49,831 nt of DNA, taken from NCBI GenBank assembly GCA_019242475.1, contig JAFAVK010000029.1:1-49831 (forward strand), read 5' to 3'. Below, piece by piece: positions 26,257 through 38,626 of the stretch. A model generated the notes under the pieces. That model saw only the letters and a program-made list of their open reading frames with translations, was not told where the DNA came from and did no database searches. Origin of the DNA: Acidobacteriota bacterium. GTDB taxonomy: Bacteria; Acidobacteriota; Blastocatellia; Pyrinomonadales; Pyrinomonadaceae. The first letter of the stretch is position 1; the number at the start of each line of letters is the position of its first letter. The translations under genes were made by a program, and so were the position numbers.

Positions 26257-28650
26257 TCACTCGTATCTGAGAGCGACCATCGGGTCTACCTTCGTCGCCC
26301 TCCGCGCGGGGACGAGGCAGGCGAGGAGCACGACGAGCAGGAGGAAGAGCGTGAGCGCGGCGTAGGTCGCGGGGTCTGTGGGCGAGACGCCGTAGACCAG
26401 CCCGGCGAGCAGGCGCGTCAGCGCGAAGGCGCCCGCGAGCCCCGCGGCCAGACCCGCCGACGCGAGCAGAAGCCCCTGCCGCACGACGAGCCCGAAGATG
26501 TCGCGCCGCCGCGCGCCGAGCGCCATGCGGACGCCGATCTCGTGCGTCCGCCGCCCGACCGAGTAGGAGACGAGGCCGTAGACGCCGACCGCCGCGAGCA
26601 GCAGCGCCACGAGCGCGAAGACGCCGAGCAGAGCCGTCTGGAAGCGCCGGCCCGCGACCGACGCGGCCGCCACCTCCTCCATCGTCAAAACCTTCGTCAG
26701 AGGGATGCGCGGATCGACCGACCAGACCCGCGCCTTCACCGCGCCGACGAGCGCCGCGGGCTCCGCGTCGCTGCGCACGGCGAGGAACATCCAGCGCTTC
26801 CACGATTGCAAAGACTGCGCGTAGGGCGTGTAGATGGCCGGCGCCTCGGGCTGGTCGAGCCCGAAGTGCTTCACGTCGCCCGCGACGCCGACGACGGTGA
26901 TCCACTGCGGCGGCCCTTCCATCCGCGCCCAGCGCACGCGCGCGCCGACGGGGCTCGCGCCGGGGAAGTATTCGCGCGCGAACGCCTCGTTGACGACGCC
27001 GACGAGCGGTGCCCCCGCCGTGTCCTGCGGCGTCAGGTCGCGCCCGGCGCGCAGGGGAATGTGCATCAGGCGGAAGTAGTCGCCGCCGACGCTGCGCGAG
27101 AACAACTCCGGCTCGTCGCCGACCGCGACCTGCCGGCCCTCGATGGCGAAGTTGTGCATGAGCGAGGAGCCGCCGAGCGGCAGCTCGCTGACCATCGCCG
27201 CCTCGGTGCCGGGCAGCGAGTTCAGCTCTTCGAGCACGCGGCGGCGGAACTCGGTCTGCGCCGGAATCTCTTTGTAGCGCGCCTCGGGCAGCTCGACGCG
27301 CACGGTCAGAAGGTGGCGCGGGTCGAAGCCCGGCTCGACGCCGCGCAACAGCCAGAAGCCTTTGACGAGGAGCCCGGCGCCGATGAGTAGCACGAGCGCG
27401 AGCGCCAGTTCTGTGGCGACGAGCGCGCCGCGCAGGCGCCCGCCCGCGGCGCCGCCCGAACGCCCGCGGCCGCCCTCCTTGAGCGCGTCGTTCATGTCCA
27501 CGCGCGACGCACTCCAGGCGGGCGCGAGCCCGAAGACGACGCCCGTCAAAACCGAGACGCCGAGCGTGAACGCGAGCACGCTCCAATCGACGCCGACCTC
27601 TTCGAGCCGCGGCAGGCTCTCCGGCCCGGCCGAGCGCAGAACGTCCACGCCCCACAGCGCGAGCACGAGCCCGGCCGCCCCGCCCGCCAGCGAGAGCAGC
27701 ACGCTCTCCGTCAGAAGCTGCCGCACGATGCGGAGCCTTCCCGCGCCGAGCGCGGAGCGGACGGCGACCTCCTGCCTGCGCGCGGCCGAGCGCGCGAGCA
27801 ACAGGTTCGCGAAGTTCGCGCACGCGATTAAAAGCACGAGGCCGACCGCGCCGAAGAGGATGAGCAGCGCGGGGCGCACGTCGCCGACCATGTACTCTTG
27901 CAGGGACATGAGGCGGATGAGGCGGCCCTTGTTCTCGTCGGGGTGTGCTTCGGCCAGGCGCTGCGCGGCGATGTCCATCTCGGCCTGCGCCTGCTCGAAG
28001 CTCACATTCGGCTTGAGCCGGAAGAACGTGCGGAGGAAGTGGACGCCGCGGAACTCCGCCGCCAGAGGGTTGCCGACGCGCAGGGGTATCCACACGTCGG
28101 GCGCCCCCGACGGCGGCGTGAAAGACGCCGGGAGCACGCCGACGACCGCGTAGGTCTGCCCGCTCAGGGGGAGCGTCAGGCCCTTGATGTCCGCGCCGCC
28201 CAACTGCCTCTGCCAGAAGCCGTGGCTGAGGACGGCGACGCGCTCGCCGCCCTTCACGTTGTCGCGGGAGTTGAGCGTGCGGCCGGCGAAAGGCTTCGCG
28301 CCGAGCACGTCGAACAGCTCGTGCGTGACGAAGGCGGCCTCGACCTGCACCGGCTCGCCGCTGCCCGTGTAGTCGAGCGCCTGCGTCGTCACGGCGCCCG
28401 CGGCCTCGAAGCCCCGCGCCTGCGCGAGCACGTCGTCCAGGTCGAGCAGGGACATGTTCGAGCGGGCAGTCAGGAGGCGCTCGCTCGCGGGGTACGGCAG
28501 CGTCTTCAACAGCACGGCGTTGACGACCGAGAAGATCGCCGTGTTCGCCCCGATGCCGAGCGCCAGCGTCAACACCGCGACCGCTGTAAAGCCCGGGCTC
28601 TTCAACAGCACGCGCACGCCGTAACGAACGTCTTGCAGTAGAGTCGTCAT
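26257..28650 (-). CDS. ADOP-5, duplicated FtsX-type permease
   Basis: 797 residues, among the shorter members. Two ATG codons stand side by side (28651-28653 and 28648-28650). I chose the second because GAGGAG is then 6 bases upstream, and other members start M(R/T/S)TLLQ. The first periplasmic domain is shorter at its start: the usual DWxxQ region is replaced by [20 protein letters not shown]. Coupling motifs [12 protein letters not shown] and [12 protein letters not shown] (about 703-714). It has a Cys-poor second half with GRRTHEIG, an Arg where neighbours have Gln. The start lies 10 bases from the ADOP-6 stop. Confidence 0.95.
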   Translation of the reverse strand: MTTLLQDVRYGVRVLLKSPGFTAVAVLTLALGIGANTAIFSVVNAVLLKTLPYPASERLLTARSNMSLLDLDDVLAQARGFEAAGAVTTQALDYTGSGEPVQVEAAFVTHELFDVLGAKPFAGRTLNSRDNVKGGERVAVLSHGFWQRQLGGADIKGLTLPLSGQTYAVVGVLPASFTPPSGAPDVWIPLRVGNPLAAEFRGVHFLRTFFRLKPNVSFEQAQAEMDIAAQRLAEAHPDENKGRLIRLMSLQEYMVGDVRPALLILFGAVGLVLLIACANFANLLLARSAARRQEVAVRSALGAGRLRIVRQLLTESVLLSLAGGAAGLVLALWGVDVLRSAGPESLPRLEEVGVDWSVLAFTLGVSVLTGVVFGLAPAWSASRVDMNDALKEGGRGRSGGAAGGRLRGALVATELALALVLLIGAGLLVKGFWLLRGVEPGFDPRHLLTVRVELPEARYKEIPAQTEFRRRVLEELNSLPGTEAAMVSELPLGGSSLMHNFAIEGRQVAVGDEPELFSRSVGGDYFRLMHIPLRAGRDLTPQDTAGAPLVGVVNEAFAREYFPGASPVGARVRWARMEGPPQWITVVGVAGDVKHFGLDQPEAPAIYTPYAQSLQSWKRWMFLAVRSDAEPAALVGAVKARVWSVDPRIPLTKVLTMEEVAAASVAGRRFQTALLGVFALVALLLAAVGVYGLVSYSVGRRTHEIGVRMALGARRRDIFGLVVRQGLLLASAGLAAGLAGAFALTRLLAGLVYGVSPTDPATYAALTLFLLLVVLLACLVPARRATKVDPMVALRYE

Positions 28651-28660
28651 CATTCACTCC

Positions 28661-31132
28661 TCACTCATATCGAAGAGCAACCATCGGGTCTACCTTCGTC
28701 GCGCGGCGCGCGGGGAAGTAACAGGCGAGCAGCGCGACCGCGGCGAGCAGGAGCGCGAGGCCCGCGTAAGTGAGCGGGTCGGCCGCGTCCACGCCGAAGA
28801 GGAGGCCGCGCAGCAGCCGCGTCAGCACCAGCGCCCCGACGAGCCCCGCCCCGAGCCCGAAGAGCGTGAGCCGCATCCCCTGCCCGAAGACCCAGCGCAG
28901 GATGACCCCCTGGCTCGCGCCGAGCGCGAGCCGGATGCCTATCTCGCGCGTCCGCTGGCTCACCGAGTAGGCCACGACGCCGTAGATGCCGACCCCCGCG
29001 AGCAGCAGCGCGAGCACGCCGAAGCCGCCCACGACCTGCAAGGCGAAACGGCGCTGCGCGAGCGACGCGGAGACAACGTCTTCCATCGTCCGCTCGCCGA
29101 AGACGGGGAGGTTCGGGTCAACCGACTGCACCTCGCGCCGCAGCGCCTGCGTCAGAGTCTTCGGGTCGCCCTCCGCCTTCAGGTAGACGGCCATCGCGTA
29201 GCCCACGTTCTGGAACAGGCACGTGTAGAAGTGCGGCTCGTCGGCCTGGTCGAACCCCTCGGTCTTGACGTTGCCGACGACGCCGACGACCGTGAACCAC
29301 GGCGCGTTCGACGCGCGCCGGCTTGGCTTGAAGCGGCGCCCCACGGGGTCTTCGCCGGGCCAGAAGCGGCGCGCCGCCTCCTCGTCCACGAGCGCCACGG
29401 GCTGCGCCTCAAGCGCGTCGGAGTCGTTAAAGAAGCGGCCTCGCACGAGGGGCGTGCCCAAGGCGCGAAAGTAGTCGGGGGTGACCGAGGAGAACTGCGC
29501 CGTGGGCGGGGCGACGTCCATCTCGGCCTTCTCCTCGATGGTGAACGGCCCCTTGAAGTGCGGGCCGAGGAGCGGGACGCCGTTGCCTGCGCCGACGGCC
29601 GCGTACTGCACGCCGGGCAGGGACGACGCGCGCCGCAGAACTTCGCGCACGAAGGCGGCGCGCTTGGCCGGCGGCTGGTACGGGTCGAGTTCCGGGTGGT
29701 TCGGCACGGGCAGCCAGATGCGCGCCATCAAAACGTGTTGCGGGTCGAAGCCTGCGTCAACCTCCGTCAGCCGCTCGAAGCTCCGCAGCAGGAGGCCCGC
29801 GGCGATCATCAGCACGAGCGAGAGCGCGATCTCGGTCACGACGAGCGCGCCGCGGAAGCGCTGCCCGCGCGCGCCCGTGCCCGCGCCCTTCCCGCCCTCC
29901 TTCAGCCCCACGCTCAAGTCGGGCCGCGACGCCTGCAAGGCCGGGACGAGTCCGAAGAGCACGCCCGTCAACAGCGAGACCGCGAAGACGAAGACGAGGA
30001 CGCCGCCGTCGAACCCGACCTCGTGGAGGCGCGGGATGTCGGTGGGCACGAACCGGACGAGCACGTCCAGCAGCCACACCACCGCGAGGAGCGCGACCGC
30101 GCCGCCCGCCAGAGAGAGCAGCAGGCTCTCGGTCAAAAGCTGCATCACCAGACGACGGCGCGAGGCGCCGAGCGCGAGGCGGATGGACATCTCCCTCTGC
30201 CGCGCCGTCGAGCGCGCCAGCATCAGGTTCGCGATGTTCACGCAGCCGATGAGCAGCACCAGCCCCACCGCGCCGAGCAGCACGAGGAGCGTCGCGCGCG
30301 CGCCGCCCACGAGGTTCTCGCGCGCGGGCAGGAGACGCACGGCCCAGCCGGCTTCGGCGGGGTACTCCTTCGGGAACTCGTCGCGCAGGCGCGAGACGAG
30401 CGAGTCAACCCGCGACTGCGCCTGCCCGACGTTCACGCCGGGCTTGAGTCGCGCGATGGCGCCGGGCAGCATCCGCACGTTGCGCGGGGGGTTGTTGAAG
30501 GGCGTGCCGACGAAGCCGGCGTTGGCCCACATCTCCACGTCGTCGCGCAATGTCCGCCCGGGGTGGCGGAAGCCGGGCGGCATCACGCCGATGATGGTGT
30601 AGGCGTCCGTGTCGGCGTAGATGCGGCGGCCGAGGACGTGCGGGTCGGCCCCGAACATGCGGCGCCAGAGGCCGTCGCTGATGACGACGCCCTCGGCGAA
30701 GCCGTCCGCGTAATCATTCGGGCCGAAGACGCGGCCGAGTCGCGCGGAGGCGCCGAGCAGGGAGAAGTAGTTCGCGTTGACGGCGAGCAGCTCGATGCGC
30801 TCGGGGCGGTCGGAGCCGGTGAGGTTCGCGTCCACCGGCCAGACGCCCGCGACCTCCTCGAACACGTCCGCGCTCTGCTGCAAGTCCTTCAGCTCGGGGA
30901 CGGACAGCCCGACGTTCTCCATCTGCCGCCCCGTCAGGTCGTCGCGCACGAGCACGATCTGCTCCGGGTGCGGGAACGGCAGCGGCCTCAGCAGCACCGC
31001 GTCCACCACGCTGAAGATGGCCGTGTTCGCCCCGATGCCCAAAGCCAGCGTCAACACCACGACCGCCGTGAACCCCGGGTTCTTCCAGAGCATCCGCAGC
31101 CCGTAACGAACATCTTGCAGCAGAGTCGCCAT
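28661..31132 (-). CDS. ADOP-6, duplicated FtsX-type permease
   Basis: 823 residues, the longest in the array. The first periplasmic domain has extra sequence (MPPGFRHPGRTLRDDVEMWA and then FVGTPFNNPPRNVRMLPGAI). The second has LPVPNHPELDPYQPPAKRAA, a proline-rich insertion between the first strand and the helix. The first coupling motif is REMSIRLALGAS, with Met-Ser replacing the usual Ile-Ala or Val-Ala. The second is REIGIRLALGASQGVILRWV, which lacks the usual R/D after the glycine. These point to a member that has diverged both in its periplasmic face and in its ATPase contact. The junction to ADOP-7 is TGAGGTGAAGCGATG. Confidence 0.95.
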   Translation of the reverse strand: MATLLQDVRYGLRMLWKNPGFTAVVVLTLALGIGANTAIFSVVDAVLLRPLPFPHPEQIVLVRDDLTGRQMENVGLSVPELKDLQQSADVFEEVAGVWPVDANLTGSDRPERIELLAVNANYFSLLGASARLGRVFGPNDYADGFAEGVVISDGLWRRMFGADPHVLGRRIYADTDAYTIIGVMPPGFRHPGRTLRDDVEMWANAGFVGTPFNNPPRNVRMLPGAIARLKPGVNVGQAQSRVDSLVSRLRDEFPKEYPAEAGWAVRLLPARENLVGGARATLLVLLGAVGLVLLIGCVNIANLMLARSTARQREMSIRLALGASRRRLVMQLLTESLLLSLAGGAVALLAVVWLLDVLVRFVPTDIPRLHEVGFDGGVLVFVFAVSLLTGVLFGLVPALQASRPDLSVGLKEGGKGAGTGARGQRFRGALVVTEIALSLVLMIAAGLLLRSFERLTEVDAGFDPQHVLMARIWLPVPNHPELDPYQPPAKRAAFVREVLRRASSLPGVQYAAVGAGNGVPLLGPHFKGPFTIEEKAEMDVAPPTAQFSSVTPDYFRALGTPLVRGRFFNDSDALEAQPVALVDEEAARRFWPGEDPVGRRFKPSRRASNAPWFTVVGVVGNVKTEGFDQADEPHFYTCLFQNVGYAMAVYLKAEGDPKTLTQALRREVQSVDPNLPVFGERTMEDVVSASLAQRRFALQVVGGFGVLALLLAGVGIYGVVAYSVSQRTREIGIRLALGASQGVILRWVFGQGMRLTLFGLGAGLVGALVLTRLLRGLLFGVDAADPLTYAGLALLLAAVALLACYFPARRATKVDPMVALRYE

Positions 31133-31141
31133 CGCTTCACC

Positions 31142-33598
<2,457 letters not shown>

Positions 33599-33611
33599 AA
33601 GTCCACCCCTT

Positions 33612-33678
33612 AAAAAGTAATGAGTGATGAGTGATGAATAACCACCAACTTGCCTTTCATTCATCACTCATCACTCAT
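33612..33678 (-). terminator. Hairpin with T-run between ADOP-8 and ADOP-7
   Basis: Bases 33620-33639 are exactly complementary to 33659-33678 (20 bp, 19-base loop). The words are TGAGTGATGAGTGATGAAT and its complement. On the minus strand the stem is followed by TTTTT (complement of 33612-33616). The right arm lies directly after the ADOP-8 stop. It looks like a true intrinsic terminator inside the array. Confidence 0.65.
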
Positions 33679-33684
33679 CGTTCA

Positions 33685-36138
33685 TCATTCGTAACGTAGT
33701 GCCACCATCGGATCGACCTTCGTCGCCTTGCGCGCCGGCACGAGGCAGGCGACGAGGGCGACGGCGAGTAGGAGCGCGGCGACGATGGCGAAAGTCAGGG
33801 GGTCTGTGGCCGAGACGCCGTAGAGCACGCCCTCCATGAAGCGCGTCAGCGCGAACGCGCCGGCCAGCCCGAGACAGACGCCCACGGCCACGAGCAGCAT
33901 CCCGCGCCCGGCCACCAGCCGCAGCACGTCGCGCCTCTGCGCGCCGAGCGCGACGCGGATGCCGATCTCGCGCGTGCGCTGCGCCGCCGCGTAAGAGACG
34001 ACGCCGTAGACGCCCATCGCCGCCAGCACCAGCGCCAGCAGCCCGAAGCCGCCGAGGAGCGCCGCCGCCACGCGCGCCGGGAAGAGCGAGACGCCCATGT
34101 GCTCCTCTATCGTCTTCACGTCGTAGAGCGGCAGCGCCGGGTCTATCGCGCGCACCTCGGCGTTCAGGGCGGGGACGAGCGCGCGCGGGTCGCCGCCCGC
34201 CCCGCGCACCACGAGCGTCACCGCCGGGCTGTAGCTCTGCGCCAGCGGCGCGTAGACGAACATCTGCGGCGCCTCGCCTATCGTCCAGTACTTCCCGTCC
34301 TTCGCCACGCCGACGATCTCGTTCCAGGGGCCGTCGTCGCCCTTGAAGCTCATCCGCTTGCCCACGGCCTCGCGCGCGGGGTCGGCGCCGGGGAAGAAGC
34401 GGCGCGCGAAGGTCTCGTTGACGACCACGACGCGCGGCGCCTCGGAGTTGTCGCGCTCGCCGAAGGGGCGGCCCGCGACGACGGGGATGCCCATCGCGTC
34501 CAGGTAGCCGTGCTCGACGGAGGCGACCATCGCGAGGGGCACGTTCGCGCCGCGCCCGCCCGGCCGGCCTTCGATGTACACGTCGCTGCTCGAATAGTTG
34601 AGGCTCAGCGGGAAGAGGTCTGTCAGCGAGGCGGCGCGCACGCCCGGCAACGCGCGGACGCGCTCGACCAGGCGCCGCTGGAACTCGCGGCCGCGCGCCT
34701 CGTCGTAGCCTTGCAGCCCGAGGTCGAAGGAGGCGACCAGCCCGTTCTCGACCTCGAAGCCGGGGCTCGCCGCCTGCAAGCGCGTGAGCGCGCGCAGCGT
34801 CAGCCCGGCCGCGACGAGCAGCACCAGACTCAACGTGACCTGCGCGACGACGAGCGCCGAGCGCAGGCGCGAGCGCCCGCGCCCCGACTGCGCGCCCGCG
34901 TCCTTGAGCGCCGGCACGAGGTCTGTGCGCGTCGCCTGCAAGGCGGGCGCGAGCCCGAAGAGCAGCGTCGTCAAAAGCGACGCGCCGAGCGCGAAGAGCA
35001 TCACGCGCCAGTCAACGGCCGCCTCGATCCAGATGGGCACGTCCATCGGCGGGCGGTACGCCGCGACGAGCCCGAGAATCCACACGGCCAGCAGCAGCCC
35101 CGCCGCCCCGCCCGCGAGCGCGAGCAGAAGGCTCTCCGTCAAAAGCTGCCGCACGAGCCGCCAGCGCGACGCCCCGAGCGCGACGCGGAGCGCGATCTCC
35201 TTGCGGCGCGCCGAGGCGCGCGCCAGCAGGAGGTTGGCGAGGTTCGTGCACGCGATGAGCAGCACCAGCCCCACGGTTCCCATCAGCACGGCCGCGAACC
35301 CGACGACCGCCCCGCGCAGCTGCGGCACGATGAAGCCCGGCGGGACGAGCACGATCTTCTGCCCCTCGTTCGTGTCCGGGTACTCGCGCCCGACCTGCTC
35401 GGCCAGGAGGTTGAGCGACGCCTGCGCCTGTGCGGCCGTCACGCCGTCCTTCAACCGACCGACGGCGAAGATGTTCTGCGTGCTGCGCCGCTCCAGCCAC
35501 TCGTTGCCCGGCTCGATCCAAGCCTGCATCGTCATCGGCACCCAGACCTCTGGCGTGTAGACGATCTCGGTGCCGGCGAAGCCCTCGGGCATGACGCCGA
35601 CGACGCGGAACGGGTGGCCGTTCAAAAGCACGTCGCGGCCGACGACCGCGGGGTCGCCGCCGAAGCGGCGCTGCCAGCAGGCGTGGCTGAGGACTGCGAC
35701 CGGAGAGGAGAGCGCCGCGCGGTCTTCTTCCGAAGTGAACGTGCGGCCGCGCGCGGCCGAGACGCCGAGCACTTCGAAGTAGTTCCCCGTCACGAGGTAG
35801 CCCCAGACGCGCTCGTTGCCGCCCGCGCGGCTGAGGCTCATCGGCGCCATCCGCTCGGCGAAGAGCCCCGCGAGCACGTCGCCGCCGCGGTCGCGGTAGT
35901 CCTTGTAGGTCGGGTAGGAGAAGGCGAGCATCGAGTCGTCCTTCCCCACCACCGAGACCGACACGAGGCGCTCGGGCTTTTCGACTGGCAGCGGCCTGAG
36001 CAGCACCGTGTTGACGAGGCTGAAGATGGCCGTGTTCGCCCCGATCCCCAGCGCGAGGCTCGCGACCGCCACCACCGTGAAGCCCGGGCTCTTCAGCAGA
36101 CGCCTCACCCCAACGCGCAAGTCCTGGAGTAGTCTCAT
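33685..36138 (-). CDS. ADOP-8, divergent duplicated FtsX-type permease
   Basis: 817 residues from ATG 36138 (MRLLQDLRVGVRRLLKSPG); a GTG three bases upstream is in frame but too close to GGAGG. It belongs to another branch than its neighbours. The first periplasmic domain ends IVPQLRGAVVGFAAVLMGTV instead of the usual [12 protein letters not shown]. The second begins LGLQGYDEARGREFQRRLVE, and its DP motif is GADPAREAVGKRMSFKGDDG. The cap sequence GHACW replaces GLWQ (SHACWQRRFGGDPAVVGR). Coupling motifs KEIALRVALGAS and [12 protein letters not shown] (about 723-734). The C-terminus is [17 protein letters not shown], Lys for Arg. Its upstream neighbour ADOP-9 ends 18 bases away. Confidence 0.95.
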   Translation of the reverse strand: MRLLQDLRVGVRRLLKSPGFTVVAVASLALGIGANTAIFSLVNTVLLRPLPVEKPERLVSVSVVGKDDSMLAFSYPTYKDYRDRGGDVLAGLFAERMAPMSLSRAGGNERVWGYLVTGNYFEVLGVSAARGRTFTSEEDRAALSSPVAVLSHACWQRRFGGDPAVVGRDVLLNGHPFRVVGVMPEGFAGTEIVYTPEVWVPMTMQAWIEPGNEWLERRSTQNIFAVGRLKDGVTAAQAQASLNLLAEQVGREYPDTNEGQKIVLVPPGFIVPQLRGAVVGFAAVLMGTVGLVLLIACTNLANLLLARASARRKEIALRVALGASRWRLVRQLLTESLLLALAGGAAGLLLAVWILGLVAAYRPPMDVPIWIEAAVDWRVMLFALGASLLTTLLFGLAPALQATRTDLVPALKDAGAQSGRGRSRLRSALVVAQVTLSLVLLVAAGLTLRALTRLQAASPGFEVENGLVASFDLGLQGYDEARGREFQRRLVERVRALPGVRAASLTDLFPLSLNYSSSDVYIEGRPGGRGANVPLAMVASVEHGYLDAMGIPVVAGRPFGERDNSEAPRVVVVNETFARRFFPGADPAREAVGKRMSFKGDDGPWNEIVGVAKDGKYWTIGEAPQMFVYAPLAQSYSPAVTLVVRGAGGDPRALVPALNAEVRAIDPALPLYDVKTIEEHMGVSLFPARVAAALLGGFGLLALVLAAMGVYGVVSYAAAQRTREIGIRVALGAQRRDVLRLVAGRGMLLVAVGVCLGLAGAFALTRFMEGVLYGVSATDPLTFAIVAALLLAVALVACLVPARKATKVDPMVALRYE

Positions 36139-36156
36139 CACTTCACCTCCGACCTG

Positions 36157-38616
36157 TTACTCGTATCTGAGAGCCACCATCGGATCGACCTTCGTCGCGC
36201 GGCGCGCAGGCACGTAGCAGGCCAGCAGGGCGACGGCCACGAGTCCGAGCGGGATGGCAACGAAGGTCACGGGGTCGGCGGCCGAGACGCCGTAGAGCAG
36301 GCCGGCCATCAGCCGCGTCGCGGCGTAAGCGGCCGGGAGGCCAATCGCCACGCCGACGAGCGCGAGCCGCGCCCCCTCGCCGACGACCATCCTCAGCACG
36401 TCACGCCCCTGTGCGCCGAGCGCGATGCGGATGCCGATCTCGCGCGTGCGCTGGCCGACGAGGTACGACATCACGCCGTAGATGCCGACGGCCGCGAGCA
36501 GCAGCGCCAGCGAGGCGAAGAGCCCGATGAGCAGCGTGTAGGAGCGCGTCCGCGCCGTCTGTTCGCCGACGCGCTCGGCGGCGGTCATGATGTTGTAGAC
36601 GGGAATGTCCGAGTCGAAGCGGTTCATCTCTTCGCGCAGGGTCGGGATCAGGCTCGAAGGCTCGACGCGCGTGCGGACTAAGAGGCTGAGGCTGATGACG
36701 ACCTGATCCTGAAGGCTCGGCGTGTAGACGATGGGCGTCGTCGTCGGCTCCTGAAAGATGCTGTCAACGCGGATGTTCCCGGCCACCCCGACGACCGTGA
36801 TCCAGGGCGCGTCCTTCGCGTTGGGGGGGCCGTTCCTGAAGCGCTTGCCCAGGACATCGCCGTCCGGCCAGTAGCGTCGCGCGAACGACTCGCTGACAAT
36901 CGCCACCCGCGGCGCGCCGGCGTCGTCCGCGGGCGCGAAGTCACGGCCCGCGAGCAGGGGAATCCCGAGCGTGCGGAAATACTTCGGGGTCACGCTCTGG
37001 TTGACGACGCTCGCCTGCTCGGCGGGCGGCACGGGGTCGCGCCCCTCCAGCGTGAAGCCGAAGCTGATGCCGCTCCAACGCAGCAAGTCCGTGTAGTTGA
37101 CCGCGGCGGACTCGACGCCGGGCAGGGTCTCGACGCGCTCGGCGATGCGCTGGCCCACGCGCGCGCGCTCCGCGCCCTGGTACTTCAGGTTCGGCACGTC
37201 GAAGCGCAGCAGCAGAAGGTTCTCCGGCCGGAACCCCAGGTCAACCGACTGCAAACGCCGGAAGCTCTTCAGCATCAGCCCCGCGCTGACGAGCAGCACT
37301 AAGCTGAGCGCGATCTCCGAGACGATGAGCGCGCGCCGCAGATGCCTGCCGCCCCCCGTGCCGCCCTTCTGGCTCCCGCCCTCCTTCAACACCGGGAAGA
37401 GGTTGACCTTGGTCGCCTGCGACGCGGGGGCGAGGCCGAGCACGAGGCCGGTCAGCGCCGAGACCCCGAGGGTGAAGGCCAGCACCTTGTAGTCGAGCTG
37501 CACGTCAACGAAGTTCGGCAGGCTGAGCGGCAGGACGTTCTTGAGCAGCGTGAAACTCCACAGCGCGACGAGCAGCCCGAGCGCGCCGCCGACGAAGGCG
37601 ATGAGCGAGCTTTCCGTCAGCAGTTGCCGCACGACGCGACGGCGCCCGGCGCCGAGCGCCCGGCGGATGGCGATCTCGCGCTCGCGGCTCGTGGCGCGCG
37701 CCAGCAGAAGGTTCGCGACGTTGGCGCACGCGATCAAAAGCACGAAGCCGACCCCGCCGAGCAGCACGAGCAGCGGCGTGCGCAGGTCTCCGAGCACAGA
37801 CTCGCGCGCCGACACGACATCGGCCCCGCGATCCCTGTTCTCGTTGGGCGCCGGGTAAGCCTCGGCCAGCCGCGCGCCGATGGTCGCCATCTCCGCGCGC
37901 GCGGCTTCGAGCGTCACGTCCGGCTTGAGCCGGCCGAGGACGCGGTGCCAGTGGATGCCGCGGTTCGAGAGGAAATGAAACTTCGCCGTCTGCGGCGTGA
38001 CCACGTCCCAGTCGCCGAAGGGGAGCCACACCTCCGCGTTCCCCGTGTAGCCTTTAAAGCCCTCCGGCATCACGCCGACGACGGTGAACGTGGCGTCGTT
38101 CAGGCGGACGGTCTTACCGACGACGGCAGCGTCTCCGCCGAAGCGACGCTGCCACAGCCCGTGGCTGAGCACCGCGACCTGCGCCGGCCGGGCGGCGTCA
38201 TCCTCCTCCGGCAGGAAGGCCCGACCCTGCGCCGCGCTGACGCCGAGCAGCGAAAAATAGTTTGGCGTGACCAGCTCGCCCGACACGCGCTCCGCCTTCG
38301 CCTGCCCGGAGAGGTTCAGCGCCGATTCCGTGTAGGCCGCCATGTCCTCGAACGTCGTGCCCTGCGCCTTCCAGTCGAGGAAGTTCGGGTAGGCGACGGC
38401 GCCCCAGCCGTCCTTGCCGACCGTCTCGCGCAGAATCACCAGCCGCTCCGCATCCTTGTACGGCAGCGCGCTCAGCAGCACGGCGTTGACGACCGAGAAG
38501 ATGGCGGTGTTCGCCCCGATGCCGAGCGCGAGAGTTAAGACGGCGACCGCCGTGAAGCCCGGGCTCTTCAACAGCACGCGCGCGCCGTAGCGTATGTCCT
38601 GAAGCAGCCTTCTCAT
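36157..38616 (-). CDS. ADOP-9, duplicated FtsX-type permease
   Basis: 819 residues starting [20 protein letters not shown]. It is the only array member that ends in TAA; all others seen end in TGA. The first coupling motif REIAIRRALGAGRRR is more basic than in neighbours; the second is REIGIRIALGAQ (about 725-736), after GQRT instead of AQRT. The second periplasmic domain has a longer loop [20 protein letters not shown] and an unusual Ser/Thr-rich QEPTTTPIVYTPSLQDQ. The fourth helix region begins SLPNFVDVQLDYKVLAFTLG. Its ribosome binding site GAGGAGTG overlaps the TGA of ADOP-10. Confidence 0.95.
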   Translation of the reverse strand: MRRLLQDIRYGARVLLKSPGFTAVAVLTLALGIGANTAIFSVVNAVLLSALPYKDAERLVILRETVGKDGWGAVAYPNFLDWKAQGTTFEDMAAYTESALNLSGQAKAERVSGELVTPNYFSLLGVSAAQGRAFLPEEDDAARPAQVAVLSHGLWQRRFGGDAAVVGKTVRLNDATFTVVGVMPEGFKGYTGNAEVWLPFGDWDVVTPQTAKFHFLSNRGIHWHRVLGRLKPDVTLEAARAEMATIGARLAEAYPAPNENRDRGADVVSARESVLGDLRTPLLVLLGGVGFVLLIACANVANLLLARATSREREIAIRRALGAGRRRVVRQLLTESSLIAFVGGALGLLVALWSFTLLKNVLPLSLPNFVDVQLDYKVLAFTLGVSALTGLVLGLAPASQATKVNLFPVLKEGGSQKGGTGGGRHLRRALIVSEIALSLVLLVSAGLMLKSFRRLQSVDLGFRPENLLLLRFDVPNLKYQGAERARVGQRIAERVETLPGVESAAVNYTDLLRWSGISFGFTLEGRDPVPPAEQASVVNQSVTPKYFRTLGIPLLAGRDFAPADDAGAPRVAIVSESFARRYWPDGDVLGKRFRNGPPNAKDAPWITVVGVAGNIRVDSIFQEPTTTPIVYTPSLQDQVVISLSLLVRTRVEPSSLIPTLREEMNRFDSDIPVYNIMTAAERVGEQTARTRSYTLLIGLFASLALLLAAVGIYGVMSYLVGQRTREIGIRIALGAQGRDVLRMVVGEGARLALVGVAIGLPAAYAATRLMAGLLYGVSAADPVTFVAIPLGLVAVALLACYVPARRATKVDPMVALRYE

Positions 38617-38626
38617 GACTCACTCC

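Noticed and set aside
25742..28657. Minus-strand ORF of 971 codons crossing ADOP-4 and ADOP-5
   Set aside because: It is in another frame of the same strand, is Arg/Ala-rich with no domain, and overlaps two complete family members.
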